Counted from the stretch's first letter, positions 16,036-26,040 are shown. The stretch is 55,308 nucleotides of DNA from JBBFMJ01 sp037441225 (GCA_037441225.1 JBBISU010000019.1:1-55308); one strand, 5' to 3'. Notes: a model not told the origin generated them from the sequence alone. Made by a program: numbers and translations.

Positions 16036-18648
16036 ATGAAAAAAAAGCAAGATTTGCTTTTAATCCTTTTTGCCTTTTTAACTTTTATAATGGGTTTTTT
16101 TTCCTTCCAGAGAAAAGTTGAAAGCTGGACCCCCTTAGGTTTTTATTTGGAAGACAAGGAAAAAGGACCAACAATTGTTCAAGTGGAAGCAGGTTCTTTT
16201 GCAGAAGAGATAGGTCTTAAGACAAAGGATATTTTAATTGAAGTAAATGGAATAAAAGGGAATTCTTCTTTATTAAAGAAGACCCTTTTATTAAATAAAA
16301 AAGGTTCAAAAATATTGATTTTAAGAGGAGAAAAAGTTCTTACCTTTGAATTCATTCCACCACAGGAAAAAATAGATACAGATTATTTGGTCTTTAGTTT
16401 TGTTGGCGCTGTTTTTTTTATTATTGGAATTATTAATTATTTCAATGAAAAAGATAAATTAAATTATATCTTTTCCTTTATTATGATCTTTTCCTTTGCT
16501 CTTTTTTCAATCCAGCCCTCTGGGAAGGTAAATGATTTGTGGAGAAGTATATATTCTTTTAAAACAATTATTTCCTTTTTAATCTTTCCCCTTTTAATAA
16601 ATTTTTTCATATATTTTCCAAGAATAATTTTCTTAAAAAAATTAAAATTCTTCTGGCTTATATATCTGCCAGGAATAGTCCTCTCTTTTTTGTTTATTGA
16701 TGCTTTTCCTTTAGGTGGGAAAATTTTAGTAAAAGAAGAAAATATTCCATTTATTTTACAGTTTAGATATTTTTATTTAATAATATACTCAATTTTATTA
16801 ATTTCACTATTTATTTTTCAATGGATTAGACCTAAAAAAAACTATCAATGGAATAAATGGATCTGGGCTATATCTGGAATTCTTGGTTTTATTCCATATA
16901 TATTTTTTGAAGTAATTTATAAAGAACTTGGTTTTGAACCAGAAATACCCTTATGGGCTCTGGTAATCTTTATGGTTCTGCTTCCCTTATCATTTTCTGT
17001 TGCCCTATCTTCTGGAAGGCAGGAAAATCTTTTAACCTATTTTTTAAATACCTTTTACTTCTTATTGGCTCTTTTTTTTGGCCTTTTTCTTTATATATTT
17101 TTCAATGCTTTTATTTTAAAATTATTCCATCAAAAAATTAAAGCAAGTCAAAACTTTATCCTTTTTCTATCGGGCTTTTTAATTTCCCTTTTATTATATT
17201 TAACAAGAAAAAAATTATTTCTTCTTTTAGATAAAATTTTAAGAACCAAAAGATTTGAAATACAAGAAAAAATTTCCCTGTTTACACAAGAGATGGCTTT
17301 TTATAAAAACCCGGAAAAGCTTTTAATGGATTTATTTTCAATTCTTAAATCCTTATTTTCTTTAAATTATGTGAATTTTTATTATTTCAAGGAAAAGGAA
17401 TGGGAAGCTTTTTTAAAAGATGATAAAATTCCAGAAAAGATTGGAGAAGAGGAAATTCAAGCTTTGATGAAAAAATTTAAAGTTTTTATCCTTTCAATAA
17501 AAAACAAGAAAATTGGTGCTCTGATTTTAGGAGACAAGGAAGGAAATTTGCCTTTATCTTTCTGGGAAATTTCAATAATAAAAAATATTATAACTCCTTT
17601 AAGTTTTTATTTTCAAAACTTAACCCTTTTACAGGAATTAGAAAAAAAATACGAGGAACTTTCCTATTCCCAGAATTTCTTGGAAACGATTTTTTCTTTT
17701 TCCCCTTTAGGACTTTTAATTTTAAATAATAATGGAGAAATAATAAAATTAAATTCTTCTGCAAAAGAAATACTCAGCATAAAGCAAGAGGAAAATTTTT
17801 TTAAAATCTTTCCAAAAATGAAAAACTCAATTTTTGAAGGACAAATAATAAATTATGGAGGAAAGACATTACTTATCACACAAGCACTTCTCCCTTCTAA
17901 AGTGGAAGAAAAAAACTATATAGTATTTTTAAATGATTTAACTGAAAAAGTAAGTTTACAAGAGGCATTAAAAGAAAAGGAAAAAATGGCTCTAATGGGA
18001 CAGTTTTCTTCCACTTTAGCCCATGAATTAAATACTCCTTTGACTGCAATTTGTTCCTATTCACAAATTTTGATGAAAAAATTTAAGGAGGGCTCTGAAG
18101 AATATAAAAAATTTTATTATATTTATAAAGAAAGCTTTCATATGTCCCGGCTTATAAATTCTTTACTTGACTTTTCAAAATCCCAGAGGATAAATTTTGT
18201 TCCTACTTCAATAAAAGAAATAATAAATGAAGCTCTTTTTATTTTAAAGCCCCTTTTGGAAGAAAAAAATTTTAGTGTTGAAATAAAAGAAAATAAGGAC
18301 ATATTTATAAAAACAGATCCCGTGCTTTTAAAACAAGCTCTTTTTAATATAATAAAAAATGGCTGTGAAGCTGTAAACTATAATGGAATTGTTTCTTTAT
18401 CTTATTGCTTAAAAAATGACAAGTTAAACATTTTAGTTGAAGATTCAGGTAAAGGCATTGATGAAGAAATTAAAGAAAAGGTTTTTGAACCTTTTTTCTC
18501 AACAAAAGTTGGAAGAGGGACTGGTTTGGGTCTTACAATAAGCTATGCTATCATAAAAAGTATGGGAGGAAATTTGTACTTTGAAAAAGGAAAAGAAAAA
18601 GGTACAATAGTTAAGTTAGAGATACCTTATGAAGATATTGATTATTGA
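16036..18648 (+). CDS. PDZ-containing membrane histidine kinase
   Basis: An 870-residue sensor kinase. An N-terminal membrane segment (5-24) leads to an extracytoplasmic PDZ-like domain (about 30-108; GSFAEEIGLKTKDILIEVNG). About eight further membrane helices follow (115-400), then a GAF-like region (410-530) and a PAS-like region (about 545-640; FSPLGLLILNNNGEIIKLN). The kinase core has the phospho-acceptor H663 in LAHELNTPL, the N box (IIKNGCEAV), DSGKGI, and FEPFFSTK plus GRGTGLGL in the ATP lid. All catalytic boxes are intact. It overlaps the next gene, an NtrC-type activator, by 20 bases, so the two form a sigma-54 two-component pair. A PDZ sensor implies detection of exposed C-termini or envelope damage; that role is inference. 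Confidence 0.9.
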   Translation: MKKKQDLLLILFAFLTFIMGFFSFQRKVESWTPLGFYLEDKEKGPTIVQVEAGSFAEEIGLKTKDILIEVNGIKGNSSLLKKTLLLNKKGSKILILRGEKVLTFEFIPPQEKIDTDYLVFSFVGAVFFIIGIINYFNEKDKLNYIFSFIMIFSFALFSIQPSGKVNDLWRSIYSFKTIISFLIFPLLINFFIYFPRIIFLKKLKFFWLIYLPGIVLSFLFIDAFPLGGKILVKEENIPFILQFRYFYLIIYSILLISLFIFQWIRPKKNYQWNKWIWAISGILGFIPYIFFEVIYKELGFEPEIPLWALVIFMVLLPLSFSVALSSGRQENLLTYFLNTFYFLLALFFGLFLYIFFNAFILKLFHQKIKASQNFILFLSGFLISLLLYLTRKKLFLLLDKILRTKRFEIQEKISLFTQEMAFYKNPEKLLMDLFSILKSLFSLNYVNFYYFKEKEWEAFLKDDKIPEKIGEEEIQALMKKFKVFILSIKNKKIGALILGDKEGNLPLSFWEISIIKNIITPLSFYFQNLTLLQELEKKYEELSYSQNFLETIFSFSPLGLLILNNNGEIIKLNSSAKEILSIKQEENFFKIFPKMKNSIFEGQIINYGGKTLLITQALLPSKVEEKNYIVFLNDLTEKVSLQEALKEKEKMALMGQFSSTLAHELNTPLTAICSYSQILMKKFKEGSEEYKKFYYIYKESFHMSRLINSLLDFSKSQRINFVPTSIKEIINEALFILKPLLEEKNFSVEIKENKDIFIKTDPVLLKQALFNIIKNGCEAVNYNGIVSLSYCLKNDKLNILVEDSGKGIDEEIKEKVFEPFFSTKVGRGTGLGLTISYAIIKSMGGNLYFEKGKEKGTIVKLEIPYEDIDY

Positions 18649-19987
18649 AGATAATGCAACAATACAGGGGCTTTTAAGGGAAATATTAGAACCATTAAAC
18701 TGTGAGCTCTTTTCTGCTTATACAGGTGAAGAAGGATTAAAAATATTAAAAGAAGAAGAAATAGATGTTGTGCTGTTGGATTTAATGCTTCCAAAGATAA
18801 CAGGATTAGAGATTCTTGATGTTTTAAGAGAAAGTTTTAGTACAATCCCAGTTATAGTAATAACTGCCTATGCTTCAATTGATACTGCCATAGAAGCAAT
18901 GAAAAGAGGTGCCTTTCATTATATTCCAAAACCTTTTAAAAATGAAGAAATAATAGTTCAAGTAAAAAAAGCATTGGAACAAAGGCAACTCATTGAAGAA
19001 AATATAAGATTAAAAGAAACACTTCTTCAAAAATATAGTTTTGCAAATATAATTGGAAAAAACTTTAAGATGCAAAAGATTTTTGACTTGATTAAGATGG
19101 CTGCTCCTTCCAATTCAAACATATTGATAACAGGAGAAAGTGGGACAGGGAAAGAACTTGTTGCAAGAGCAATCCATTTAAGTTCTAAAAGAAAAGATAA
19201 GCCCTTTATTCCAATAGATTGTGGAACAATGGAACCACTTTTGCTTGAAAGCAATCTCTTTGGACATATTAAAGGCGCCTTTACAGGTGCTATATCAAAT
19301 AAAAAAGGACTCCTTGAAGTAGCAGATGGTGGCTCTCTTTTTATGGATGAAATTGGCTCAATCCCATGGGAGACACAGGCAAAAATTTTAAGAGTAATTC
19401 AAGAAAAGGAATTTTTGCCTTTAGGTGGTATAAATTTTAAAAAAGTTGATGTTAGATTGATATCTGCAACAAATGTTGATTTAAATAAACTTATAGAAGA
19501 AGGAAAATTCAGACAGGATTTGTATTATAGGTTAAATGTAATACATATCCATTTGCCACCTTTAAGGGAAAGAAAAGAAGATATACCTCTTTTAGTTGAT
19601 TTTTTCTTAAAAAAATATGGAAAAGAAAATGAAAAAGAAAATTTAAAAATATCTCCCCAAGCTTTAAAAATATTGATGGATTATGACTGGTATGGAAATG
19701 TAAGGGAGCTTGAAAATGCAATTGAAAGAGCTGTTGTTTTGTGCCCTGATTTAGAAATAACAACAGAACATCTTCCAAGAGAAATTTTAAGACCCTCAAG
19801 AGCTATTAAAATTTTTAGTATTGATGATCCCGAATTTTCTTATAAAAAAGCAATGGAAGAATATCAAAAAAAGATAATAAAAGAAGCACTTGATAAAGCA
19901 GAAGGAATACAAAGAAGAGCAGCAAAAATTTTGAAGATAAAACCTTCTACCTTGAATATTCTTGTAAAAAAATTAAAGATTTTATAA
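18629..19987 (+). CDS. NtrC-family sigma-54 response regulator
   Basis: A 452-residue three-domain activator. The receiver domain (1-120) has the acidic pocket IIEDN and phospho-acceptor D51 in LLDLMLPK. The AAA+ domain (about 140-375) has Walker A GESGTGKE (169-176), the sigma-54 contact loop GAFTGA, Walker B-type SLFMDEIG, and the R-finger region LYYRLNVI with PLRERKEDI. The C-terminus is a short Fis-like helix-turn-helix (AAKILKIKPSTLNILVKKL). It should be phosphorylated by the overlapping PDZ kinase and open sigma-54 promoters. Target promoters were not identified. Confidence 0.94.
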   Translation: MKILIIEDNATIQGLLREILEPLNCELFSAYTGEEGLKILKEEEIDVVLLDLMLPKITGLEILDVLRESFSTIPVIVITAYASIDTAIEAMKRGAFHYIPKPFKNEEIIVQVKKALEQRQLIEENIRLKETLLQKYSFANIIGKNFKMQKIFDLIKMAAPSNSNILITGESGTGKELVARAIHLSSKRKDKPFIPIDCGTMEPLLLESNLFGHIKGAFTGAISNKKGLLEVADGGSLFMDEIGSIPWETQAKILRVIQEKEFLPLGGINFKKVDVRLISATNVDLNKLIEEGKFRQDLYYRLNVIHIHLPPLRERKEDIPLLVDFFLKKYGKENEKENLKISPQALKILMDYDWYGNVRELENAIERAVVLCPDLEITTEHLPREILRPSRAIKIFSIDDPEFSYKKAMEEYQKKIIKEALDKAEGIQRRAAKILKIKPSTLNILVKKLKIL

Positions 19988-20021
19988 TTCTAATTCGTAT
20001 AATTAAATAATAAAAATTTTT

Positions 20022-20071
20022 TTGAATTTTTTTTATTTTTAAGTTAAAATATAAAAATAAATATTAGGAGG
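20022..20071 (+). promoter_or_regulatory. Promoter and ribosome-binding site with a normal leader
   Basis: TTGAAT (20022-20027), a 17-base spacer and TAAAAT (20045-20050) are followed by a ~20-base leader holding AGGAGG (20066-20071), five bases before the ATG at 20077. It contrasts with the leaderless sites elsewhere. Confidence 0.7.
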
Positions 20072-20076
20072 AAAAA

Positions 20077-20580
20077 ATGAAACAAAGTTTCTCTTTAAAA
20101 GAACTAATTGAGTATGCCTTGAGAAGGGAAGTGTTTTCAAAGAGATTGTATGAAAAACTTTCAGAAATGATCGAGAAAACAGAAGCAAAGATGATGATTA
20201 TAGAGCTTGCAAATTTTGAAGCAAGCCATATACAAGATTTTTCACTTGCCTTAGATTTGGAAATAAGGAGGGAAAAAATAAATTTAAAAGAATTTTTAAA
20301 TAAATGCGAGGAAACCCCTCTTGATGTTCCAGGTTATTTTAAAGAGCAAGATATTGAAAAAGCAAATATAGGAAAAATTTTGCAAATTGCAAAAAAGATG
20401 GAAAAGGAACAGGCAATTTTTTATAAAGATTTGTCAAAACAAACAGATAATCCTCATATATCAGAAACAGCAGATAAACTTTCTGGACAAGAAATGGAAC
20501 ATTTAAAATATATTAAAAGAATAGAAGAAATTTTAAATTTAGACATTGAAACTATGGAAGGAGAATTTCACGCCCAATGA
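20077..20580 (+). CDS. Ferritin-like/rubrerythrin-type diiron protein
   Basis: A 167-residue all-helical protein. Two repeated carboxylate sets fit a diiron four-helix bundle: a lone Glu in EYALRREVF followed by ExxH in NFEASH, then Glu in KKMEKEQAIFY followed by ExxH in GQEMEHLK. No rubredoxin-like Cys4 domain is attached. Such proteins detoxify peroxide or store/handle iron. It has its own promoter and a strong ribosome-binding site, and its stop overlaps the metG start by four bases (ATGA), so the two are cotranscribed. The link with metG could be incidental. Confidence 0.8.
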   Translation: MKQSFSLKELIEYALRREVFSKRLYEKLSEMIEKTEAKMMIIELANFEASHIQDFSLALDLEIRREKINLKEFLNKCEETPLDVPGYFKEQDIEKANIGKILQIAKKMEKEQAIFYKDLSKQTDNPHISETADKLSGQEMEHLKYIKRIEEILNLDIETMEGEFHAQ

Positions 20581-22646
20581 ATAAAAAGATTTTAATAACT
20601 TCTGCACTTCCTTATGCAAATGGTCCAATTCATTTAGGACATCTCGTTGAATATATACAGACAGATATATATGTAAGATATTTAAAAATGAAAGGAGAAA
20701 AGGTTTTATATGTTTGTGCCGATGATACCCATGGCGCTCCAATTGAGATAAATGCTCAAAAACAAGGCATTACACCAGAAGAATTGATAAAAAAAATGTT
20801 TGAAGAACATTTAAGAGATTTTAAAGATATGCAAATTGAATTTGATTCTTATCATTCTACAAATAGTCCTGAAAACAAATTCTTTTCTGACTTAATATTT
20901 AAAAGATTGAGAGATAAAGGGGATATATATACAAAGGAAATAGAGCAAACCTACTGTACTATTTGTAAAAGATTTCTTCCAGATAGATTCGTAAGGGGAA
21001 CTTGTCCAAAGTGTGGAGCCCAAGACCAATATGGTGATGTCTGTGAGGTCTGTAACTCTATTTATGAGCCAGTAGATTTAATAAAGCCAAGGTGTGCAAT
21101 TTGTGGAGGAATACCAATAAAAAAGAAATCTTCCCATTATTTTTTTAAATTAACTTCATACAGTGATTTTTTAAAAAGATGGATTGAAGATAATCCAAAT
21201 TTTCAGGAATCAATAAAGGGATACCTTCTTTTTTGGATAAATTCTGGTTTAAAGGACTGGGATATTTCAAGGGATGCCCCTTATTTTGGTTTTAAAATCC
21301 TTGATGAAGAAGATAAATATTATTATGTTTGGTTGGATGCACCAATTGGCTATATCTCTTCAACTAAATTTTGGTGTGATAAAAATGGCTTTGATTATAA
21401 AGATTTTTGGGAAAGACCTGAAACTGATATAATTCATTTTATAGGAAAGGACATAATTTATTTCCACTTTCTTTTCTGGCCTGCAATTTTAAAAGGAGCT
21501 GGCTTTAATTTGCCAAAAAATATTGTAGTCCATGGATTTTTAACAGTTCAAGGACAAAAAATGTCTAAGTCAAAAGGAACTTTTTATACTGCTGAAGATT
21601 TTTTAAAACAATTTCCACCTGAGTTTTTAAGATTTTATTATGCAGCTCATCTAAATTCAGAACCTTTTGACCTTGATTTAAATGGAAGCCATTTTAAAGA
21701 TACAATAAATGGTAAATTAATTGATAATTGGTGCAATTTAATAAACAGAGTATTTCAGTTTATTGAAAAAAATTTAGATGGAAAGATTGTGCCACAAGTT
21801 CCTCCACAAGAAGATAGAGTGTATGAACTCATAGATGAGATAATATTAAATTATTCAAAACTTCAATATCATTTTGTTGTAAGGGATTTATTGGAGCTTT
21901 CAGATATAGGAAATGGCTATATGCAGTTTACAGAGCCCTGGAAAATTTTAAAAGAATCAAAAGAGGAAGCGATTAATTTAACATCTCGCCTTTGTGAATT
22001 AATTAAAAATATTGGTATTTTATTTTATCCAATCCTTCCAGAATATTCAAAGAAGATTTTGAATTCCTTAAGACTTGAAAAATTTGATATTTCAAATTTA
22101 AAAAAACCAATTAAAGAAAATATTTTAAAAGCAGAAAAAATCACTTTAAACAAGATAGATTTTGAACCCTTTAAAGTGATAGTTCCAATTGATAAACTAA
22201 GGCTTCAAGTGGCAGAAGTAATAGAGGCAAGGGAACATCCGAAAGCTGAAAAACTTATAATTTTAAAAATAAATCTTGGAGACAGCACAAGACAAATTGT
22301 TGCTGGGATTAAAAATTATTATAAATTAGAAGAACTTATGGAGAAAAAAATAGTTGTTTTAACAAACTTAAAATGGGTAAAGCTTCGTGGAGAAGAAAGT
22401 CAAGGAATGCTTTTAGCTGCTTCTTCTGAAGATAAAGTTTCTGTATTGGTTTCAAAACAAAAGCCCGGTACTTTCTTAGAAGCAGGCGGAGTTTTGGCAG
22501 ATAATACAGAAGAAATAACCATTGAGGATTTTGCAAAATACAAAATAGAGGCAATTGGTGGTAAAGTTTATTTTGAAGGAGAAATACTAAAGGCAGGAGA
22601 AGAAGAAATTTTAACAGATTTTCCAATTTCTGGAAATGTAAAATAG
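20577..22646 (+). CDS. metG: Methionyl-tRNA synthetase with C-terminal tRNA-binding domain
   Basis: A 689-residue class I synthetase that charges tRNA-Met. The HIGH-type motif is HLGH (19-22), with ALPYANGPIHLGH at the start; KMSKS is at 328-332. The connective insert carries zinc knuckles (CTIC, CPKC, CEVC, CAIC; about 122-182). An anticodon-binding helical region follows (about 390-540). The last ~110 residues are an EMAP/Trbp111-like tRNA-binding domain (KLRLQVAEVIEAREHPKAEK, EESQGMLLAA). Length and order are those of the E. coli-type enzyme. Coupled to the ferritin-like gene upstream, with a small secreted protein 9 bases downstream. Confidence 0.97.
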   Translation: MNKKILITSALPYANGPIHLGHLVEYIQTDIYVRYLKMKGEKVLYVCADDTHGAPIEINAQKQGITPEELIKKMFEEHLRDFKDMQIEFDSYHSTNSPENKFFSDLIFKRLRDKGDIYTKEIEQTYCTICKRFLPDRFVRGTCPKCGAQDQYGDVCEVCNSIYEPVDLIKPRCAICGGIPIKKKSSHYFFKLTSYSDFLKRWIEDNPNFQESIKGYLLFWINSGLKDWDISRDAPYFGFKILDEEDKYYYVWLDAPIGYISSTKFWCDKNGFDYKDFWERPETDIIHFIGKDIIYFHFLFWPAILKGAGFNLPKNIVVHGFLTVQGQKMSKSKGTFYTAEDFLKQFPPEFLRFYYAAHLNSEPFDLDLNGSHFKDTINGKLIDNWCNLINRVFQFIEKNLDGKIVPQVPPQEDRVYELIDEIILNYSKLQYHFVVRDLLELSDIGNGYMQFTEPWKILKESKEEAINLTSRLCELIKNIGILFYPILPEYSKKILNSLRLEKFDISNLKKPIKENILKAEKITLNKIDFEPFKVIVPIDKLRLQVAEVIEAREHPKAEKLIILKINLGDSTRQIVAGIKNYYKLEELMEKKIVVLTNLKWVKLRGEESQGMLLAASSEDKVSVLVSKQKPGTFLEAGGVLADNTEEITIEDFAKYKIEAIGGKVYFEGEILKAGEEEILTDFPISGNVK

Positions 22647-22655
22647 GAGACAATT

Positions 22656-23261
22656 ATGCTTATTTTAATTCTTTTTTCTCTTTTTCCAAAGTATCCTTCT
22701 GAGATAATTTTTAGTGTTTTGGAAAAAAATATTGAAATAAAAATAATTTCTGAAGGTGAAAAATTTAGGATTGAAGTTTTAGGAAAGAGTGGTGAAATTT
22801 ATTATAAAGAAAAAGATAAAATTATGGTTCTTCAAGATAATAATTGGAAAGAAATAAAAAGCCCCTTATACAATGAAAACAATTTTTTCCTTTGCCTTTT
22901 TCTTGAAAAAAATGAAAATTTTCAAAGTGAAATTGAAAAAGATGAAAATGGTTTAAAAGGGGCAGTTATTTCAAGTAAAGAATGGGGAAAAGTTAATTTG
23001 AAAAGAATTAAATTTAATAAGTTGGAAGAAATCCCAGAAGGTATTTTTCCAAAAAAATCAAAACTAAATCTTTCAAAATTTAAATCTCTCCTTATGGGGG
23101 AAGATGAAAAGGAGGTTTCAGCAACAGCTGGAGCAAGGGGTGTTGGAGAAGAAGAAAATTTAGAAGCAGAACCAAATTATAACGCTTTAAAAGAAGTAGA
23201 AAAAATAACTGTTTCAAAAGAAGAAGTTGAAGAATTTGCAAAAGAGGTGAAATCTAAATGA
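22656..23261 (+). CDS. Small secreted protein upstream of an M48 protease
   Basis: A 201-residue protein with a short hydrophobic N-terminus (1-10), probably exported. The middle is beta-rich with many Lys/Glu. The C-terminal part (about 150-200) reads SATAGARGVGEE, then PNYNALKEVEK and VSKEEVEEFAKE. I recall similar AGxRG...EE tails in proteins encoded next to M48 proteases, but cannot name a family with certainty. It overlaps the M48 gene by four bases, which supports a joint role such as substrate, chaperone or inhibitor. AGGAG precedes the ATG. Confidence 0.65.
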   Translation: MLILILFSLFPKYPSEIIFSVLEKNIEIKIISEGEKFRIEVLGKSGEIYYKEKDKIMVLQDNNWKEIKSPLYNENNFFLCLFLEKNENFQSEIEKDENGLKGAVISSKEWGKVNLKRIKFNKLEEIPEGIFPKKSKLNLSKFKSLLMGEDEKEVSATAGARGVGEEENLEAEPNYNALKEVEKITVSKEEVEEFAKEVKSK

Positions 23262-24052
23262 AAAAAATTATTATTACTATTTTAATTTTTTCTCTCTATT
23301 CTTTTGCTCAGGACTGGAAAAAGATTGGTTCAATTTTTGGTGGCTTTAACAGGGAATTTACAGAAGAGGAAGAAAAAGAAATAGGGAGAGAAATTGCAGC
23401 AAAACTTTTAGGAATATATAAATTGTATAAAAATGATGAAATGACAAAATATATAAATTTAGTTGGGAAATATGTTGCTTTATCTTCTCCTGAACCAAAA
23501 AGAGAATATATATTTGCAATCCTTGACACTGATACAATAAATGCTTATTCTTGTCCCGGAGGGTATATTTTTGTTACCTTAGGACTTTTAAAAATTTTAT
23601 CTTCTGAGGCAGAGCTTGCAACAATCTTATCACATGAAATTGCCCATATAACTGAAAAACACATACTTAAAGAAATTAAAAGAGCAAATATTTTAGGAGA
23701 AGGAACTGAAATTTTAGCAGAGAAATCAATTGGAGGAAAAGGGATAGGAAAAGACCTTGCAAAGAAATTATCAAAAAAAGCAATGGAAACCCTTTTGAAA
23801 AAAGGGCTTGCAAAAAAGGATGAATATAAGGCAGATGAAATTGGCTTTGAGATTTCTTGTAAAGCAGGTTATTCATCAAAGGAATATTTAGAATTTTTAA
23901 AAAAATTAGAAAAAATAACAAAGGAACCAGGTATGGCAGTTTTAATAAAAACTCATCCAACTCCAGAGAATCGCTTTAAGGAACTAATAAAGAAGGATTG
24001 TTCTTCTGATATAATATTAAAAGAAAGATTTAAGGAAAGAACAAATTTATGA
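23258..24052 (+). CDS. M48 family zinc metalloprotease
   Basis: A 264-residue exported protease. The signal peptide covers about 1-17 (ends FAQ). The zinc site is HEIAH (126-130) with the third ligand Glu in the downstream KADEIGFE. The N-terminal part contains the family's EEEKEIGREIAAK block. Length matches soluble periplasmic BepA/LoiP-like members, which degrade misassembled outer-membrane proteins; no TPR domain is attached here. It overlaps neighbours on both sides by four bases (ATGA), so it sits in one operon with the small secreted protein and the sulfatase-fold/TPR gene. Confidence 0.88.
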   Translation: MKKIIITILIFSLYSFAQDWKKIGSIFGGFNREFTEEEEKEIGREIAAKLLGIYKLYKNDEMTKYINLVGKYVALSSPEPKREYIFAILDTDTINAYSCPGGYIFVTLGLLKILSSEAELATILSHEIAHITEKHILKEIKRANILGEGTEILAEKSIGGKGIGKDLAKKLSKKAMETLLKKGLAKKDEYKADEIGFEISCKAGYSSKEYLEFLKKLEKITKEPGMAVLIKTHPTPENRFKELIKKDCSSDIILKERFKERTNL

Positions 24053-26040
24053 AAAATTTTTGTGTTTTTATTTTAATTTTAATTTCAAGTTTTTCTTTTA
24101 GTCAAAATGTAGTTTTAATTACCCTTGACACAACAAGGCAGGATTCTCTCTCTTGTTATGGACAAAAGGGAATAAAAACAGAAAATTTAGACAAATTTGC
24201 AGAAAAATCGTATATTTTCTTAAATGCTTTTTCTCCAGTTCCACAGACACTTCCAGCCCATTGTACAATCTTTACTGGAACCTATCCCTTTGAGCATAAA
24301 GTAAGGGATAATTTAATAAATTTCTTGCCAGATGAAGCATTGACAATAACAGAAATATTAAAAGAGAAAGGTTATTCAACTGGTGCAGTTATATCCTCAG
24401 CTGTATTAAATCACAGATTTGGTTTAAAACAAGGCTTTGATTTTTATGATGATAAAATAGAAAAGAAAACTGGTGAAATAAAAGCAGAAGAAACAACAAA
24501 AAAAGCTTTGGAAATTTTAAAAAAATTAAAAGAACCATATTTCTTATGGGTCCATTATTATGATCCCCACCATCCTTATATGCCTCCAAAAGAAATAAAA
24601 GCGCCATCAAATTATTTAGGTGAAGTTTTATTTATGGATCAAAATTTAGGTAAATTATTTGAAAGTTTGAATCTCAATAATACCTTAATTATTATTGCAG
24701 GAGACCATGGGGAGTCCTTAGGTGAGCATAAAGAAAAAGAACATGCTGCCTTGCTTTATAATCCAGCAATTTCAATCCCTCTTTTATTACATTATCCTGG
24801 TCAAACAAAAAAGGAAGAGAGCAAAGAAAATGTTTCTCTGGTTTCAATTTTCCCTACAATAACTGAATTTTTGAAAATTGATATAAAAACTAATTATCCA
24901 TCTCTTTTGAAATCAGTAAACCCATCAATTTATCTGGAAACATATTATCCCTTTTTTAGTTTTCACTGGTCTCCCTTGAGGGGTATTATAAAAGAAAATC
25001 ATAAGCTAATACTTTCTTCAAGTGATGAAGAATTATATGACATTTCAAAAGACAAAAAGGAAGAGAAAAATTTAATAAAAAGTAAAGAAAAAATTGCCAA
25101 AAAATTAAAGGAAGAATTTTTTAAATTAACTACAGAGAAGGACTTTATGCCACTTCAAAGCAAAGGACATTCAGTCCCTGATGAATTAAAAAAACAACTC
25201 CAATCCTTAGGGTATATTGATGGCTCTTTTTTAGATCCAAGTGAAGCTAAACAAAAACTCCCAAATCCAAGGGATTTAGTTGATATTATTGATTTTTTAG
25301 TTCATAAAGGAAGGGAATTAATAATATCAAAGGATGCTGATTCAGTTATAAAAAATGTAAAAGAGATTTTAAAAAGAGATCCCAAAAACTTTCTTGCAAT
25401 GAATTTGGCAGGCGAGGCATATTGGATTAAAGAGGACTATAAAAGAGCAAAAGAAATTTTTGAAGCTGCCTTGAAAATTGCAGAGCATTCTTATCAGCTG
25501 CATGGAAATTACGGCTATTCTTTATTTAAACTTGGAGATCTTGAAGGTGCTAAAAAGGAATATGAAAGAGCATTAGAATTAAATGAAGATTACCCAGAGG
25601 GCTATGCTTATTATTCTGAATATTATTTATCAAAAAAGGATGTAAGAAATGCTTCCGACTTGCTTGAAAAAGCATTAAAAAAAGAATTAATTCATCCAAG
25701 GATTTATTATAACTATGGCTTAATTAAATTAGAAAAAAAAGATTTAAAAGGAGCAATAAGTTATTTTGAAAAAGCTTATGAAATAGATAAAAATTTCTTT
25801 GAATGTATTGGAAATTTAGCTTTTTGTTATTTCCAGTTGGGTGATAAAGAAAAAGCCTGGCAACATCTACAAGAAGGATTAAAAATAAATCCTAAAGATT
25901 TTAATATTTTAAAGGCATCAATAACAGTTGCAATAGAATTAAACAAAATTAAGGAAGCAGAAGAACTAGCAAAAAAATTAATTGAACTTTACCCTAACTC
26001 ACCTGAGGCACAAAGTTTAAAACCATTTTTTAAAAAATAA
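24049..26040 (+). CDS. Sulfatase-fold hydrolase with C-terminal TPR repeats
   Basis: A 663-residue exported protein. Signal peptide 1-19, then an alkaline-phosphatase/sulfatase-fold domain (20-370): LITLDTTRQD with metal ligand D27, TLPAHCTIFTG at 67-77, and AGDHGESLGEH. In true sulfatases the nucleophile position is a Cys or Ser converted to formylglycine (CxPxR); here it is T67 in TLPAH. That recalls phosphoethanolamine or phosphoglycerol transferases, which use Thr. The last 240 residues are about six TPR units (for example AIELNKIKEAEELAKKLIEL). Substrate unknown. A second protein of the same layout lies at 51163-53127. It closes the operon and is followed at once by a strong terminator. 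Confidence 0.88.
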   Translation: MKNFCVFILILISSFSFSQNVVLITLDTTRQDSLSCYGQKGIKTENLDKFAEKSYIFLNAFSPVPQTLPAHCTIFTGTYPFEHKVRDNLINFLPDEALTITEILKEKGYSTGAVISSAVLNHRFGLKQGFDFYDDKIEKKTGEIKAEETTKKALEILKKLKEPYFLWVHYYDPHHPYMPPKEIKAPSNYLGEVLFMDQNLGKLFESLNLNNTLIIIAGDHGESLGEHKEKEHAALLYNPAISIPLLLHYPGQTKKEESKENVSLVSIFPTITEFLKIDIKTNYPSLLKSVNPSIYLETYYPFFSFHWSPLRGIIKENHKLILSSSDEELYDISKDKKEEKNLIKSKEKIAKKLKEEFFKLTTEKDFMPLQSKGHSVPDELKKQLQSLGYIDGSFLDPSEAKQKLPNPRDLVDIIDFLVHKGRELIISKDADSVIKNVKEILKRDPKNFLAMNLAGEAYWIKEDYKRAKEIFEAALKIAEHSYQLHGNYGYSLFKLGDLEGAKKEYERALELNEDYPEGYAYYSEYYLSKKDVRNASDLLEKALKKELIHPRIYYNYGLIKLEKKDLKGAISYFEKAYEIDKNFFECIGNLAFCYFQLGDKEKAWQHLQEGLKINPKDFNILKASITVAIELNKIKEAEELAKKLIELYPNSPEAQSLKPFFKK

